Shown: positions 25,130 to 38,964 of the stretch, piece after piece
How the letters are laid out: the number at the start of each line of letters is the position of its first letter
Position numbering within the stretch: the stretch's first letter is position 1
DNA from: Atriophallophorus winterbourni
Lineage: Eukaryota > Platyhelminthes > Trematoda > Plagiorchiida > Microphallidae
Reading direction: 5' to 3'
Length of the DNA: 64,000 bases
Assembly: GCA_013407085.1 (NCBI GenBank)
Contig: JACCGJ010020699.1
Location: 1-64,000 of the forward strand
Notes under the pieces: generated by a model
Told to the model about the DNA's origin: nothing
The model's input: the letters and a program-made list of their open reading frames with translations, nothing else
Database searches by the model: none
Made by a program: the position numbers and the translations under genes

Positions 25130-28100
25130 ATCGGCTTATCGTTAAATCCCCTAAATTGTAGAGTGGTAATCTTTTTTGAATTGGTTGCTCAGCGACGTCG
25201 AACCCGGCTTCAAGGAATTTTTCCGGTTTCCTCTAATGGCTCCGATTTCAGCAAAATCACGTGTTTAATGTAGCGTTGCTCAACGTTATCACAAAGTCTC
25301 AATTGAACTGATAATGTGGCTGCACAGATCTTGAAGGTTCTGAGGCTCCCATACCATACCCTATGCCTGCGTTCCCTATTTATCCCATCTGATGAAGTTA
25401 GACATTTTTTCCTGCAATGTTCCATACTTTCTCTATGCATCCCTCATAATTTCTATCGGTGTAATTGGAAAGGATTTCCTGATGGTCAAAAGAGGTATTA
25501 AAATTATCGCACGGCGGAGCTGTGCCTCAGCAGTGTTAATTTGAGATATGATCGGAGAACGATACGTCTGTGAATGCGATAGATTGATTAGCGACATTTC
25601 TTATCATAATGCACAGCCGCAGCACGATATCCCCATAACTTGCAAATACTTCTCATTTACGCAAAGTCAATATCTCGTTCCTTATTCGAGAACTGAAAAA
25701 TTCAGGAATTTTTTCGTCCCTTACCTTAACTGTTATTTGGTTGATCAATCGAAAGTTAATCTAGATCTACGGTGTGAATTTCAAAATTGATTACGCGTCC
25801 CATTTTTACGTGTGGTTGATTTAATATTATTGCTAAAAATTTGGTAGGCGAATAAACTCATTTTCTTTAACATCTTTTCCAGAAGTGTTTTGAACCTGGG
25901 TTATCTGGTTGGTTCCACAATTGTATGCTCACAACTATTTCTTGCAGTCAGGTCCCACGGTCCCAAATGCTTGATCAACAAGGCACGATTTAACCGTGAA
26001 ACGTAAAGTTACAGTAACATAAAAATTTAATTCGAAGTGTAACAACAGATTTAAATCATTACAAGACCCTAAATATGATTGTCCAATTATTAAACAAATT
26101 GCAGTCCTGAGAATATCACGTCGTCTAACTCATTGGTTGTTTCCTTCTCTGGCCATAACTCAAGTGTCGTGAGCTGGAAAGCCAAATTTGGGTATCCTTC
26201 GGCTTGGATAACCGGCTTACTGCATAGATCAACTAAATGATTGATTGGGTGATCGATCACGAGTTGAACCGTGCTCTCTGTACAAATGTTTGCGCCTAGG
26301 TGGTCCACTGACAAAAGGAGGTATGAACTCCCTTGCCACTGACTCTAGTATTTGGGAAAAATTTGCTTTTGAGCGCTCACTTTAAAGTCACTGCGTTAAA
26401 CGCCATGTTCAAGCTGGTGAGGAGAAGATATATCTCTGGGCTTTTAAACTTAAATTACCCCGCCGGTGTTTAAATGACTGCGTAATGTTCAACGTTGTGA
26501 GCGTTGCGGAAGGGATTGTCACTTCTGAATCGGTCTGTTCAGTCATTTTAAAAAGCAACGGAGAAAGAATACGACATGCGCTTATTATGTATATCAATCG
26601 TGGATATCGACCAAAAGAAGCCAAAGCACATATATTAGGGTGTAAACATCAGTTTACCCGAAGAATAAGAACAAGAAAAAAGAATACTTTCCTTCCAGAA
26701 AAATCAAAATCTGTGTTGAATTAAGACACAGTTGCCTCGGTCTCCGTGTAATGTTATAAACTTATTAGTCGATGAACCAGCAATTTGACGACTTGTCGTG
26801 TATCCATGTTGACATGGTAAAACTTAAGCGTTTGGTGCATTTATTCATGTTCCCGTAACTTTTTTGAAAAAGAATTAGTAGCGCTTGGTCCAATTGTTTC
26901 ACTCACTTTTGTCTCAATATATTAACATCTATACGTTTTTTCCACGTTCTGCATTTAATTTGTACAAAATACCACCACGCATGGTTGTAGACAAACCAGA
27001 ATTTTGTTTTGTTGGTCAAAAATTTTGCGTTGAAAGACACTAATTATTTCTCTTCTACGGATAAGGACATGATTACTGAGACCTGGTGCGTGTATCAGCC
27101 TATGTAGTTAAACAAATTGTTCGTGCGCCCGTTTTCAAACATTGAATTAGTTGCTCACGCACTTTGTTTGCCATTTATTCACAGTTTGAAAGCATGCTGA
27201 TCATTAATGCACTGTCACTGTATAATGATTTTAAATAGCATTAAACCGCTCGTGATTTATGTTTGATGAGAGTGCCTGCAAATATTGCGTTTGGTTTCGC
27301 TTGAGTGTCAACAAATCGTTTCGTTCATCCCTCATTTACAAGATTGTGCACCTGGGAAAATATTTTTTAATTCTGTTTGATTTAAGGAAACAGTAATTAA
27401 TTAGAGTTTTTTTCACCCGTTGTCTATGACATAGTATCTCACAGTTGCATGGGTACTCACGTATTCATGCGGGAGCTAATTGTCTGAAGTGAAACATTTT
27501 CATGCAGTAATGAGGCAGTGTCGATTAAAACAAGATAGTATTTTCCCCTCAGCGTTATTCTAAATTCCACGTTTCTCCGATATTAAGGTTCGATGATTTA
27601 TGGTAATGCCTGAAGTACTACAAAAAATAAATGATAATAGCAATAGTGTTCATTTGGTATACGTAGGAAAACGAAACTTTTTGCTACGACATTAACAACA
27701 ACAATTTGTTTTTCTTAATAATTTGTCATGTAAAAAAACAGCCGACCCGAACCGGTTAGTCCACAAACGTTTCGGTTTTTAATCAGCGACGTTGTCAGGG
27801 TCCCATGACCGTAATTGCATGGTTCTCTGCTACTTGAACAGCTGGTTTTGATGATTCGCTGAAACTACGAAAAACGATTGCGATTTTATTTTTGATAATA
27901 TTTTCATTCATTTAAAAACATTCTATTCCATGAATAATCTACTTTGTTTGTACTTGGAGTAGTCTATCTGATATGGGCATTTGAAACCTTACTTGATCTT
28001 TCATGGAGAGACTTGAGTGACTAGGATGTGATTAATTGCTTGCGTTCAACTTGTTCTCGTAATGAGACCTTAGAAACTGTAACGCCCGACATTTTTGTGA

Positions 28101-28840
28101 TCCAGAGACAAGTGCAACTGGAAAAGTATTGTACAAAAACGCGGTGATTGTTTACTAGATGCTGAATAGCAAATTCTTAATTGAAACACCATGACGATGT
28201 CTGAACTATCTCACATACGTCTTACATGCTTGGTTGGCTTCATTTCGCAGTTGTGCTAACTTTGAAGCAACCATCGCGGAGATTTCTCGTGTTGGGATAT
28301 AAAGAATTGCGTATGATTGGAACATCTTTCTCACTAGGAGCACAGTCTCAAATATGTAAAATTAAATCCTCAATTAGTGAGTCAACATCTGAGATATTGT
28401 TTGTGGCGTACTGGAAATACCGTTCTGGAAGTCGTAGAATTTACAAAAGAACCTTTTCAGTGATTCTCAAAATGATAGCGTAAAGTTTTAAAGGACTAAT
28501 CCTGGTTGCCAGTTAATACCCATTACGTCGGTCTCACCAAATAAGCTTCTGTCTTGCCAGGACTTATTATTCATCTCCACATTATTTAAACGATAATATT
28601 CCATCATACAAAACAGGAATGTGCTCCTCAACTGAATTAATTCTGTCGTGCCATAAAAAGTGCAGAATATACGTATTTACAACTTAAATAACGAAAGCAC
28701 AATTATAGAATAGGGTGGCATTGTTGGATGCAAATGCAAGCAAATAAGGATTGTTTGTTTCAGGCTCATGAGGTTCTCCCCATCAACATGTGAGTGCACA
28801 TGTGCTCGAACATGTTCGTTCTGCCAACCGCATCTAACAG
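25130..28840. other. Long interval without a recognised gene
   Basis: AT-rich. Three open frames stand out but are not recognised: 25210-25440 (-), 26485-26724 (+, with a basic end RRIRTRKKNTFLP) and 28226-28483 (+). None has a splice-consistent partner or known domain. Confidence 0.3.
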
Positions 28841-29397
28841 ATATTCACAAGCTCAAACCTTGTCTACTCTCGAGCGAAAACTACGGATAATCTGTTCTGA
28901 TAGAATTGCGGAAAAGAATAAGTTCAATTTTTGAGTGTTTTCAATGGAATTTAGATTAATCCTGTTCCAAAAATTAATCTTATCCCAATAGTTTCTTCGG
29001 GTGATACGTTGTAATGTCACTCGATGCGATGCTACGGAATGAAAAATATTAAAAGTAGGTTGATCATATAATATATGTTTTTTCAATAAGAGTGAATTGC
29101 GAGAATATTGCTTAAGATGATCCTTTAAGGTCAAAGATTAAAGTAAAAAAACACAGATTGCTAACAGGGATCTGGGTCATGGCCAAGAGATGCTGGCTGG
29201 ACTCATAATGCTTGCCGACGTGGTGGGTCTCATTGACGTCAATATCTCATAATGTTAATTCATTGAAGGACGTGTGTATATTCTATGACAACTGTTTGCA
29301 TATAAGATAAGCTGATATCCATAGAGTGAACTAAATTCAGCATCATAAATTTTTGAAATGTTCAGTTCAGCTCAGACAACTAGGAACAGATCCGTAA

Positions 29398-29874
29398 ATG
29401 GCTGATAAGATAATCGAGCGTTCAGAATTTCTGTTGATGGAAAGATTCTATGGAGTGCCAACAACTGCCAAATAGTTTCTCCATTCTTATATATCCTCGT
29501 CGTATGCGACAGGTAATGCTACATCAAGAGTTGTCCAGAATGTTTTTCTGGACGAAGGTTTTTCCAGCTGCAACTTGGAAAAAACGAAAAAAGTTTCTGT
29601 TCACCGAGCCGGTAAGAGATCAGCTAAGAAAAAATTGTGCGTAGATTTAAAACAGGATATTTTCAAATCACAGTTTCTTCGGTGTATAAATCTCGAAACT
29701 TACAGGAAAGTCATTATCACGAATAAATCACTTGCATTGATTTTAAATCCAATAACTAATAAAAGCATTTCAAATGAGAATATACTTTTGCTTCCAGAAA
29801 ATATACGCGATTTAAGTAATCAATTTTCTGCTTTAGTTTTATCTCAAGAACAGCTACACCACCAAATATTTTAA
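29398..29874 (+). pseudogene. Unrecognised 158-codon ORF with one in-frame TAG
   Basis: From ATG at 29398, MADKIIERSEFLLMERFYGV and PTTAK run to TAG at 29473-29475. The same frame then stays open to TAA at 29872-29874: FLHSYISSSY, a basic stretch VHRAGKRSAKKKL, and a C-terminal part with KSLALILNPITNKS and LLLPENIRDL. Without the amber it would be a 158-residue basic protein. No domain was recognised. The first part is shared with 14942-15178, so a duplicated or retroposed gene is likely. No intron was seen. AATAAA lies downstream at about 30026. It could be a recent pseudogene, a read-through gene, or carry a sequencing error. Confidence 0.45.
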
Positions 29875-29879
29875 GCAAT

Positions 29880-30980
29880 TGCGATTAGAGGCGAAATTAA
29901 TATATTTAATTTTTAATCTATGTGTAAGTTTAAAAGAGTACAAGTTGTAAATCTCACGTCTGCTAGTCTATTGTAGTATCATATCTTGCAATATCTGTAG
30001 GTTAAACTACTATACTTTGCAGAAAAAATAAAAAGCCTATAACAATATCCATTAATTTTTGTTCTGGTGAGCGGTATATATAGGAAACGGTGTGAAATTT
30101 TTCGGACCACAACCATTATAGTTTCGTAGAATACCACAGAATGTTTATTTTTTATTTTAAATTATTGGAACAAAACAACATTTAAATCAAACATCAAATA
30201 AATAATTTTAAACTTTTATGTACAATCTACCGCCGTGAAAACACTGGAATCATCATTTGTGTAAGAAGCTACTTCAAAATTTTTATGCTTCTCAAAACAG
30301 ATGGGATTTATTTGTTAAACAGACTTTGACAAATTATCTCAATAATATCATTTCGAATTCAATGGGGTATTTTGTATTGACGCATCTATTCTGAAATCGT
30401 AGCTTCGTCAGTCCAAGTGTTGTGGTGTGAACAAGAAAGGTGATTGTTTAGCCATCCAGCCATCACCTGCAATTTGTCGCATTATTAAAATGCCTTTTGA
30501 AATCATTATGGAGATGCGCCGTCTAGACACTGATAATTATAATTGGTCTAGTTATAGAGCAAAGCATGGATTACTTAGAGTTATAATGATATGTAGCCCT
30601 CATGATTTCGATAGCCAATTTAGTGATGGAACAAATTGGAGGCATTGTCAAAAGTGCTACTTTTGAAATTACCACGTTTTGAATATTACCATTTTCTGGC
30701 ATGACAAAACAGTTAGAAATAAAACGTTCATAGTAATTGAAATTCAAAGTTTTAATGGACTAAAAAGCAAATACTTTACAGTAACTATAGAATAAATATA
30801 TAGGGCATGTATAGAAACAACAAACATGACTTGTCAATACGGAATTTAGCTTATGTATTGAGGTGCGAGGTTGGATTTGGTCAACATATAATTGTTAAGT
30901 TTGATCTACAACATTTTAAGGCTTAATGTACAAACGAATGCGGGGGAAGTTAGTTCCATATAAAACAAACTCCGACAGCA
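29880..30980. other. Interval without a recognised gene
   Basis: AT-rich. A 79-codon frame at 30427-30666 (+) has no recognised content. AATAAA-type signals near 30026 may belong to the ORF ending at 29874. Confidence 0.3.
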
Positions 30981-30984
30981 AACA

Positions 30985-32330
30985 TCATCATTCAATAATC
31001 TGACCTAAAGTGCGGAATGGTTAGAATGTAGCCATGAGAACTTCTTCCGCGTGTTTCTTGCTGTTGAGACACGAGTTCAAGTGGGTTATCCACCGTACGC
31101 ATAATGTTAAAAAGCTGGAAAAATTCATACCTGACACGACGGTACGACATGTCAAATAGGTTCAGAGATGCAATCCTCTCCTCGTGTTGCTTCTTGGATA
31201 GTCCGGTCACCAGTTTTGGAGCGCGGCGGCATACGCTTATCAGCAAGCCATGTCCTTTTGAAACCATGGAGACAATGCTTGAAATGCCTAGTTCATTATT
31301 GGTTGGATATGGGTGTTAATTATACGTTAGAGTAACTGCTATGTGAAACTAATATAAATCCTTCCGAGTAGTGCCAAGGTTTGGCAGGACTTTTTGTAAA
31401 CTACAGAAAAATGTCGAGAAGACTTCATGTTTCGGCTAATCCACTCACCCAGGTCTTTCTCTCTCGTGACCCATGAATGTTGCTGAGATCCCAGCAAGTA
31501 ATTGAATTCGAAGGATTTACCAACGTTTACCATTTTACATTTTTGGATATTGAATGTTATGCAGTTTGATATATACCAAGTTTAAACTTCATCAAGATCT
31601 TTTTGTAGATGTTGCCAATCATTTATGGTGCGCCCGCTAGTCAAAATTTTATGTTATCGGATCTTAAATGAATTTACTGCATACGATTTCAGGTATATCG
31701 TTCGCGTACGCCCGAAAGAGTATTGGCCTTAAGATTGAGCCTGGAGTTTCGCTACTTGTGACTTCTACTAGGCTGGATATTTCTCCATCAACTCTAACCC
31801 TGATTACTCTAACAGTCCTGTATCCAGGACAATATTGTGCCACCCACCTCGAGCTGATTCAATATCTGTATCATTATGCTGTGGTTAACGCGGTCAAAGG
31901 TTTTACACATATCCAAGTAACAAGCATGGATGAAGTATCCGTAATTCATGGCTCGATTACAGTCTTCATGTGTTAAGAGTAGATTGGTGAGACAGGATTT
32001 TCTTGTCCTAAATCCGTGCTATGCGAAGAAAAGTAGCTTATTTTATTCCAAATGTTTGATATTCATGATTTGAAAATCGTTCGAGAAATTTAGATACAAC
32101 TGCCAATGGTTTAAATGGTCTGTAGTAAGACACATCGGATCAGATACCGCCTTTGTATATCGGAGTGACTATTTCCACTTACCCAGTCAATAAGAACCTT
32201 ACTACAGCTAAGTGGCAGGTTGGATAAATCAGAGCGTTGTGCGAATAGAGCATAGTCACATTGTTTCAGAAGGAACTATATTAGTTTATCAGAAAACGGT
32301 GATTTTTTAAGCCATGTTCATGGTTTGTAC
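30985..32330 (-). mobile_element. CR1-like LINE remnant
   Basis: The reverse strand reads ACYLDMCKTFDRVNHSIM (RT motif A) near 31900, then SLGSQQHSW-like and REKDLGEWISRNMKSSRHFS near 31470, then QHEERIASLNLFDMSYRRVR and a C-terminal RSSHGYILTIPHFRS. Frame breaks throughout. Same family as 54350-55395, oppositely oriented. Confidence 0.8.
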
Positions 32331-32844
32331 TTAAAGAACAACGAATTTAGGGATGAAATTACAGGTGAATCCCAAAACATCATTATGTGAACGGACAAAG
32401 TATGGGACTGTTTTATTTCTTTCACATGTTTGGAGACGACTCATTATGGACTAGAATTGGGTCACGTGAAACCAGATATATATTGGATTTTTTTCATGAT
32501 TTTTGGAATAGCGATAGCATAAAAGTCAAACATCGATTTAAACGCTCCATAAATAGTTATTTCTGAAAAACGACCTTTCACTGTTTTACTTAATTTGTAC
32601 GAGATACATTGAACCATCACTTTGACATTTTACTTGTCTCGTTAAACATACATACTTAATGTTTTCCTCTATGCATCTACTTTGCGCTCACAGCAAGCAT
32701 CTAAATGCTTCCCTGAAGGTATTTCTTCTTCTTCTTTGAATCGAAAGCAGAAGGGATATAAAATCCCGTTTGAGCTTCATCACAGTAATAGACATGGGTG
32801 ACTTCTGCTGACAAGGCAAACCCTGAGAGTAGATGAACATCACT

Positions 32845-33690
32845 ATATCACTCCGGGGATCAAGTCCATCCGTCTCAACAAATGCTGATCCAACGCGCTT
32901 TTGAATAGCTGTTCAGATGGTAGAGACAGGAGCTCTTTCGGTAGAGAGTTCCAAGTGTTCACCGCCCGCGTGGATAGCGTGCTCGCATTACTCAGCTTCA
33001 GCCTTCTAGGCTTCTGCAACTTAAAGTTATGTCCACGAGTCCTCGACTCACCTACTAATCGGAAGTACTGGAGGAACTCGTCTCCATATTGACCGAGAAC
33101 AATACGGCGTGTCAGGAGCAGGTCATATCTTTCCCTTCGAAGCTCTAGGGGGTAGAGTTTCAGCAAGCTCCTCCTATCCTCGTACGCCAGTTGGCGCATT
33201 CTACAAACCATCTTAGTGCCCCTCCTTTGTACCCTCTCCAAGGAGTCGCATTCGCCTTCGGACTGAGAAAATGCAACAGGTAGTCCATATTCCAACAGAG
33301 GACGAATGTACACAGAGAAAAGTGTCTGGAACATTTGCGGGGTATGGATGCAAAGGAACGCCGAATCGCCCAGAGCATCCTGGTAGCGCTGCCTATTCTC
33401 CGACAAGTGTCAGCCTTCGACTTCAAGGAATCCATAACCAGAATCCCTAAGTCTTTTTCGACCGTCACCGCTCTAATTGGCTTACCTCCAATAAAGTATT
33501 CACCACCAGAGTCATCGGAGTTTATGCGCATGACCACTGTCTTGTCCTCATTGATAGGCAGTGACCAGCGATGTGTCCAACTGACTAAGTCATTAACTGC
33601 TTGTTGCAGTTGCTTGTGGCCATCGCAGGAACTGACAGAGGCCCACAGTTTCAGATCATACGCGAATAAAAGACAATCGACGCGTAGTTA
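32845..33690 (-). mobile_element. CR1-like LINE C-terminal half
   Basis: The reverse strand starts inside RT motif C (LLFAYDLKLWASV, with YADD changed to YD), then INEDKTVVMRINSDDSG, VEKDLGILVMDSLKS. After a frame shift near 33350 come IRPLLEYGLPV and TRAVNTWNSLPKELLSL, to a stop at 32843. Relatively young: one frameshift and a 187-codon open frame. 5'-truncated at about 33690, as usual for LINE insertions. Confidence 0.85.
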
Positions 33691-33699
33691 ATCAATTTC

Positions 33700-36600
33700 A
33701 TCAATTTCATCATTCCAAATTTGTCGCTATATAGGCTCGCATAATTAGCCGCTTATAAGTAGTTCATGCAGTGTATGACATTAAAATATTCATGAATAAA
33801 ATGACGTAATGTTATCTAAACAAATATAGTCTTTGACCATCAAACCTGAGACGCATAACCAATATGACCTTGCGCGAATACGATATTTGACCTATAAATA
33901 TGCAGTTATCGCAGCCGTTTAGCTGCAGCTTACAATTCGCCAAATGGTTTACATGACTATTTTCATGCATTCATTTGATTCATAGCTTTCTATTCCGCAA
34001 CATTTCAAAATAGTTTTCAAATTCTTTTTTGGTTATCATCCATGAATGTAAACTGAATCAACTTGTTAATAAATCTGCTAAAAAATACAAAGCTGCAATA
34101 AAACAAAATTTCTTTTTAAATTCTTTGATGTTACCTGCTTTAAAACTGCTAATATATATTTATTTGAATCCTTCATGAACATGTTATGCACTTTTATTCT
34201 CAATAAAATTTGAAAAGATTTCAAGATTTAAGCCTATATTTTGTGCTGAAATAATGAATAATACACAGTTCAAAATTAACATATTTTGAATTTCCTGGCC
34301 TATTATTCCACAAAAGTACAAGTTGTTTGTCATTTCGAATTTCCTTGACATTTAAATTCAGACATTTTCCAGTTATCATAGCGAAAAAATAACATCTTCA
34401 TGTGCCAAAAATTCAACTCACATGCCCAAGCAGTTAATGCTTTTACATTTCTAATATACAGCATATTCTTTCGGAATTTGGAACGATTGGTTCACTTCCT
34501 GGAAACATTGGCATTTTTCATAAATTGATTTTTCTAACTTATTTTGTATGAAATAAGTTTCATGCAGTTGTATTGAACTTTTTCTTATTAAGTTGTAAGT
34601 ATCGATATCTTTAGCTCATATATTGTTGAAATTTAAAAACGCTTTTATGTGGTTTCCGAATTTCACCTGTCAGACACAGAAAAATTTAAATTCGAAAAAA
34701 TATGTGCTTAATAATTTCGAGTAAGTTTCTCGTAATCAAAAATAAGAATGTTGAACTTTGTAATAAGATACGTGTGAATTTCGAATTCCTTATCGGCCAA
34801 ACGACATCTGAAACACCTTGTTCTACTATGCACACTGCATAGGCTAATTATTTACGTCAATTTATGCAGGCATGAATAGCAACAAATTTAAAACGATGAA
34901 TTAAAGTCATGAAATCATTCAGATGCTTGCTGTGAGAGCAAAGTATATGCATTGATTTATTTAAAATCATTGGTTATTCGGTGATACCCAGAAATCCTAG
35001 TCACAAGCTAAAACGATTTATGTTAGCATTAGAGTTCATTTGCCCAATGGCTGTCACCGTTTTACGGTTATCGCCCGGAAAGCTCATTTAATATGATATA
35101 TCAAGTGTATTGCGACATAATTGTGTTATCTGATCACATCAGGCGGGAATGAAGCGTTATACTTACTATTAAAGCTATGCTGATTATAAGAATAGGTAAG
35201 GATTTGCAGCTATTTATTTTAGTCTTGGATGTGATAACTGAGATATGAGTAAGTCACTTGCAGCTTATATTATATATTTTAGAAGATAGAGGCTTTGAAA
35301 ATACTCTCAACGTTAGCATATAATCGGACGGAAAACGAATTATACAATGGATTGAGTTACTTCAGGAATCTCTTTCACACAATTTATTCTTCATACAGTT
35401 TCATACAACGGGGATACTTGAATCATCAGTAAAGAATAAAGCTCCTAAATTTCCCGAGTGAATTCGCTTAACATCTGTAGTCTACTCCTAACTTCTGTGT
35501 CGTGCTGCTAAATGTGACAATGAAGAGCTTCGCGGCAACTGGTGCTGATTTATTAAACCATGTCCTCATATGTATGTTAGCTCAATGTTGCGAAAAACAA
35601 TCAGTGATCATTCTTTTTGGTTCTAGGTTGAAAATAACTATTTGCGGCATAATTTTTCAATAACATTTCACAACCTTCATTTTCTATCTACAAAAATATT
35701 AAATTTGTCTATAATATCATTCTTCCTCTCTTTATTCGTTTCTTGGTGCATTATATTACAAAGGTCGATGCAGATTTGTAAACCGCGATTAGACTTTCTT
35801 CCAAGAAGATGATGTGTCAAACGCGTGTTCAAGCACTATAATCCTAAGAACACAAAGCCTATAGACAGCATGTTATATCACACTTATTGATTATTCAGTC
35901 ACATTAAGCGCAACGCTAAAAATCTTCTTGTGTATCATTGATGTAATTTGTTCCACAAATTTGGTTAAACTTAATACTGGCTCTACATATGTATATTCAA
36001 GCTACTTCAGTGAGATTTCCAAACTTATTAGATCACTCCCAAGCAGCATGCCAAACTGTCGCAGTTACATTTAGGTCTGGTGTCGGAAATAAGTGGACAA
36101 AGCAGTTGTTTGTGTAAAACCGCAGGAAGACTTCGAATAAGTCCCGCTGGGAAGCGCACGTATAATTTCTTCGTTACCAAGAACTCATTCTACTGAACGA
36201 TATCATCTATATTGTTTTCAATTTTCTATAAATAAATTAAAAAAGAACACCGACACTCGAAAACATGCTCTTCATCATTTAAATTTCATTTATTCCATCA
36301 TTTTTACTGATTTACTTCAAATTAACTATAGAAACAGAAGTTGACAAAGGTTAGTTTTTATATAAAATCTCAGTCGATATCAGGTAAAACATATTTATAT
36401 CTGGCAAAATTCTAACCAAAGCTTGAATTTGTGTATCACATATATGCTACTAGGATAGAAATATTGCAAAACGAGATAAGTACAATTTATTTTTCGGCTC
36501 GAAGACCAGAATCGAAGTAAACGGGAAAGCTTATCTGGTGCGTGTGTACATCTGCGCATATATTTGGTCAATGATCTCAATGTTGCTCATGATTATAAAT

Positions 36601-36900
36601 TCGAATTCCATCTAATTGATGTTTCATTTTCCGCCTATTCAATCTCACTTTCATTACATCAAATTTGTAATGTACAACTACAGGTGTCATAAAATTACAA
36701 TATTACTCATCAATCCTTTCGAAGAATTCGAGTAAGTCTCCAGTATCTCAGCCAGGCAATCTCATCAATTTTCCATAATATTCTGGAAATTGTAACATTT
36801 ATTTAACCGTGAGAATACACCTCTTGAGCGTTCACATTGCTTGGTGTGTATGACTCACCGTCACAGTATATATAAGTAGAGATTTACAACTAACTTGAAG
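33700..36900. other. AT-rich region without coding signal
   Basis: About 3.2 kb with no open frame over 61 codons and no repeat shared with the rest of the window. ATTTGAA/AATTTCAAAT-like words are frequent. Confidence 0.4.
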
Positions 36901-36984
36901 CTGCAACAGGAAGTAAGCGGTGTTTTGTAGACTAACAACGGTCGAAATATTTTGTGATCAATGACAATGCAGTGTCATCCACGC

Positions 36985-37180
36985 TTTCAGGTTCAGTGAG
37001 CCTTGAAACAGCGAATATGTGGTTAACAAAGTTATACTCGAATGCCACTGTTACACCGTGTACGCACAACGAAGCACGGTGTTCAAACACCGAATAACAT
37101 TGATTATCGGTCAAGCAATCAAGGCGCTTATGGATGACCGAAGTGATGTGTTGCTCACATCCCCTGCACTTATTTTGTTC
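36985..37180 (-). repeat. 240-nt hammerhead-type repeat, copy (no core)
   Basis: The reverse strand reads GGGGATGTGAGCAACACATC, AACAGTGGCATTCGAGTATA and TTTCAAGGCTCACTGAACCT in the same order as the monomer at 39032-39271. The ribozyme box at the end is reduced to GTGGATGACAC. Confidence 0.65.
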
Positions 37181-37429
37181 CCTATAAAGCTACAATGTTT
37201 TCCCAAAAATCAGTTTTCAATGTTCTGCACATTGTGACGAAGACATATTTGTGCTGCGCAACTTTTTAAAATGAATGGAACTAGTAGCAATAACTTTAGC
37301 GAGAAATATTTTATAGAACATATATTTGGATAACGTTTCGCGATATGCTATTTTCTACTTACGATCTACGTGATTCAGCTTTTGATTTTCAAACTGCATG
37401 TTTTAGACCAATAATCCGTTGTAATAATA

Positions 37430-37560
37430 ATAATTCAAGGTTCACTGAACCAGATCTTACTGTTTCCACCTGATGACGGCAAACAGCCGGAAACTGTTAG
37501 GGGTGTGTAAGAAATGGGGATGTGAGCACTACAATACAATAATATTTTATAATTGCTACT
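37430..37560 (+). ncRNA. Hammerhead-type repeat, best preserved ribozyme core
   Basis: At 37470-37476 CTGATGA is followed by CGGC, loop AAACA, GCCG and GAAAC (37490-37494). This is a complete hammerhead domain 2 with a perfect 4-bp helix II. TTTCCAC just upstream could pair with the GGGG/GTGG after the UH site as helix I. Stem III would be only 2 bp around a TG loop, and here G16.2 is changed to T, so this copy is probably inactive. The flanks TTCACTGAACCAGATCTTAC and TGTGTAAGAAATGGGGATGT tie it to the 240-nt family. Confidence 0.45.
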
Positions 37561-38270
37561 ACAGAGAACAATATAAACTACTTAATCACAAAACTTCTAA
37601 AATTTGTCATGTTGAATTGGTCGTTTCCTAGCGTGTGGTTCAAATGAGTTTGCTGAATTTGGAGGAGCGTATATGAACTGTACTTGAAAGAGAGTCTAAC
37701 CAGAATGAGCTGTGTAAAATGCTCTAGGTCATGTACGCGAAGTTAAGAAGTTTCAAAGGATAATACGTGATTTACGCTTCAACTAGTCCGATTGACATAT
37801 TTTGTTTCAACCACTCTCTGGATGGAATACATATTGAAACGTAAATCTGCGTTTTATTGGTTAAACTTTATACTATCACAATAGTTATAGCCGCAAGGCT
37901 CAGTTATTGTATCGAAATATTTCATTAACACGGTTGGCCGTATCGAAAAACCAATGTTCAGGAATGATTCACGTTATTTATAGCTCTCGTCACTAAGCGA
38001 ATATACAAATGTTTTTTTATATTCCGTAATTAACATAATGCATCTTTCGTGCTTATTTTATGTTATTTACTGCTTACATTCATGTACCGGTTTGCTGATA
38101 AACTTCAATAGTGGAATCATCTGTCTTTCAACACACGCTTTAGAGTTTCATGCACATGGCAATAAAACTGAAGCTCAAGGTAGTATAAATGAGTCATACA
38201 TCTAACCGGTTTCCCCCTCACGATATAAGGTGTGTGTCAGTATCATGAATCGCCACTGCGTACACGGTTC

Positions 38271-38292
38271 CACGCACGCACGCACGCACGCA
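38271..38292. repeat. (CGCA)n microsatellite
   Basis: Five CGCA/CACG units, with a further imperfect one. Confidence 0.85.
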
Positions 38293-38964
38293 GACATACT
38301 TGCAGTCATAATGTCCAGTTCGAACACCCACGCCGGTATGATTCATACGGACGTTGAGAGAAAGCTTGCTCACAATCCGTGAATCCATGCGAAATGATTC
38401 CACCAATTAGACGAAGCCTAATCCCTGGGGCACTTACGCCATGACTGATCTAAATAGACCACTCGGCACGAACACTTAAAGCGTGTGTGAAATTAATTTT
38501 CAATGTATCACAGATTATAATTTCACATTGGTCTATTATAACGACTGCCATTAAGGAAACTATTTGAATAGATTAATTGATCAAAGGAAATGGTGCAAAA
38601 AGCTACCTCTGCTCTTAGAATAAATGCTTACTAAAGTTGAACATATAATAATGATACACAAGAAATTCGAGCTGATTAGTTTGTATCTGCAGCTTAGAAC
38701 ATTAAGGTCAACAAGTCGTAATCAACACTGTGCTCGAACACTACTTTGGGTATTATCAGTAGTGTGATACCGAATATTGTTATTTTGTCATGCGACGAAT
38801 GACTGTTTTGCCTCATTTGTGCAATTTAGAAAACGCGGTTAACTGACGTACCGATTGCTGTTTTTTAATCATCCTAAAATGTTTTATTTTCGCAACACAC
38901 TAAGTCGCTAACGATGTAACACGAAGGCCCGACTGCTGTTTAGTTGATTTTAAACTGTAAAACA

